Positions 6,170 to 6,770 of a stretch of 6,770 nucleotides of DNA are shown piece by piece. The position numbers were made by a program, and so were the translations under genes. How positions within the stretch are numbered: the first letter of the stretch is position 1; every line of letters starts with the position of its first letter. This DNA is from an uncultured Gammaproteobacteria bacterium. GTDB taxonomy: Bacteria > Pseudomonadota > Gammaproteobacteria > Pseudomonadales > Azotimanducaceae_A. The notes beneath the pieces are model-generated. The model ran no database searches. It saw only the letters and a program-made list of their open reading frames with translations, and was not told the origin of the DNA. The stretch spans positions 1-6,770 of the forward strand of contig CAJWGQ010000157.1 in the NCBI GenBank assembly GCA_913041025.1, written 5' to 3'.

Positions 6170-6411
6170 GTAATGAATTAGAGTTGATATCTTTGCCTTG
6201 ATGACGTTCATATGGTCAAGTCAGGCTGAGCCATCAGGATGTGATAAGACTCGGATTATGCCACTGGCGAGACGTGTCTTCAAAATCGAGATAATCCAAG
6301 CGATTGCTAAGAGCGAGATTAGATTTAAACCCCTCAACATTGTTTATCAAAAGATTTGTCTAGTAAGCTTATCTACCTTATTCATGCGTTGATAATGACT
6401 GGTAGATTGCT
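6170..6411. other. Divergent intergenic region, slt / membrane-protein gene
   Basis: About 240 bases between two divergent genes, which must hold both promoters. No element matches a consensus well. On the minus strand a TTGACC box near 6220 lacks a partner -10 at 17 bases. On the plus strand TTGTCT (6355-6360) with TATTCA 17 bases downstream is only a weak pair. No tRNA fold, repeat or strong hairpin was seen. A 39-codon minus-strand reading frame (6221-6340) is discussed in the findings. Confidence 0.5.
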
Positions 6412-6770
6412 TTGAGTTGGTTTCTGATTATATTTTTGTTTCTTTTGGCGTTTGTCCCTCTGGTTTACGCCATCCCTTCCGCAAAACAAAGGCGCCAAGC
6501 GAGAATGCGAAAGCGGGCGGCTCAAGATGGTTTGCAGGTCGAAATTCGGTTTATACCCAAAATGACATCAGATGCTTCTGAGATCGTTAACACTGAAGGG
6601 GTGCTTAGGGAAGTGAAAGTGGAATGTGCGGCATACCAACTTGCCTTCAAGAAACCTCTGCCAAATGTACCTCACGTATTATTGTTGAAGTTTCATGAAA
6701 ACCAACTGAACTCCCTGATCAAAGTATTCGAGGGTTGGGGAGTTCGAAAAGCGATGGAACTTCATTATTT
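6412..6770 (+). CDS. Membrane-anchored protein of unknown function (3' end cut)
   Basis: An open frame of 119 full codons runs off the window. The likely start is TTG at 6412 (product M-S-W-F-L-I...). The frame is closed by TAG at 6403-6405, and the only other codon between is an unlikely ATT. A weak ribosome site, GGTAG, lies six bases before. Residues 3-21 are one hydrophobic segment (FLIIFLFLLAFVPLVYAI), followed by a strongly basic stretch KQRRQARMRKR (25-35). By the positive-inside rule this gives a single-pass anchor with the C-terminal part in the cytoplasm. The rest is a mixed alpha/beta-looking region with W109 and no catalytic motif I can name. Anchor-plus-basic-stretch proteins of this kind are found in other gammaproteobacteria, sometimes labelled YajC-like, but I see no firm YajC signature. 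It reads as a real gene because the frame stays open with sensible codon use. Confidence 0.68.
   Translation, partial: MSWFLIIFLFLLAFVPLVYAIPSAKQRRQARMRKRAAQDGLQVEIRFIPKMTSDASEIVNTEGVLREVKVECAAYQLAFKKPLPNVPHVLLLKFHENQLNSLIKVFEGWGVRKAMELHY

Noticed and set aside
6198..6392. 64-codon plus-strand frame in the slt upstream region
   Set aside because: It starts at TTG without a ribosome site, has no recognisable composition or motif, and sits where promoters for both flanking genes are expected.
1..6770. Mobile element, prophage, CRISPR or toxin-antitoxin content
   Set aside because: No transposase, integrase, direct-repeat array, terminal inverted repeats or paired small toxin/antitoxin genes were found on either strand.

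Overview
The window looks like chromosomal DNA from a Gram-negative gammaproteobacterium of moderate G+C. This rests on the gene families (an Slt70-type periplasmic lytic transglycosylase, an AmtB-type ammonium channel with a GlnK-binding tail, a short Glrx-like protein, a Ddl-type ligase) and on an NtrC/sigma-54 style control region at the left edge. No lineage-specific marker is present, so the order is not assigned. I see no rRNA, tRNA, insertion sequence, CRISPR array or phage gene.

Left block (1-1480): amt reads rightward behind a 134-base leader. The window opens inside a near-perfect NtrC operator (its first three bases lie outside) and a -24/-12 promoter follows at 69-84, so amt is expected to be switched on by nitrogen limitation. 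A 13-bp hairpin separates amt from the convergent gene that follows.

Middle block (1471-3927), leftward, read in the order C39-type cysteine peptidase, 43-base gap, RimJ/RimL-type GNAT acetyltransferase, 4-base GTGA overlap, Ddl-type ATP-grasp ligase. The three genes look like one operon. Canonical D-Ala-D-Ala ligase residues are present in the last gene, so the simple reading is a second (DdlA-like) cell-wall ligase. A peptidase, an acetyltransferase and an ATP-grasp ligase in one transcript is also what a peptide-modifying cassette would look like. This is the part of the window most worth follow-up.

Right block (3983-6770): a short glutaredoxin-like gene diverges from the peptidase across about 55 bases and runs tail-to-tail, only 7 bases apart, into slt, a full-length soluble lytic murein transglycosylase read leftward. 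After a 256-base gap, a rightward gene begins at a probable TTG codon at 6412 and runs off the end. It encodes a membrane-anchored protein of unknown function.

Overall this is mostly ordinary core-genome content: nitrogen uptake, peptidoglycan turnover and thiol chemistry. The unusual elements are the three-gene operon and the well-preserved nitrogen-control region.
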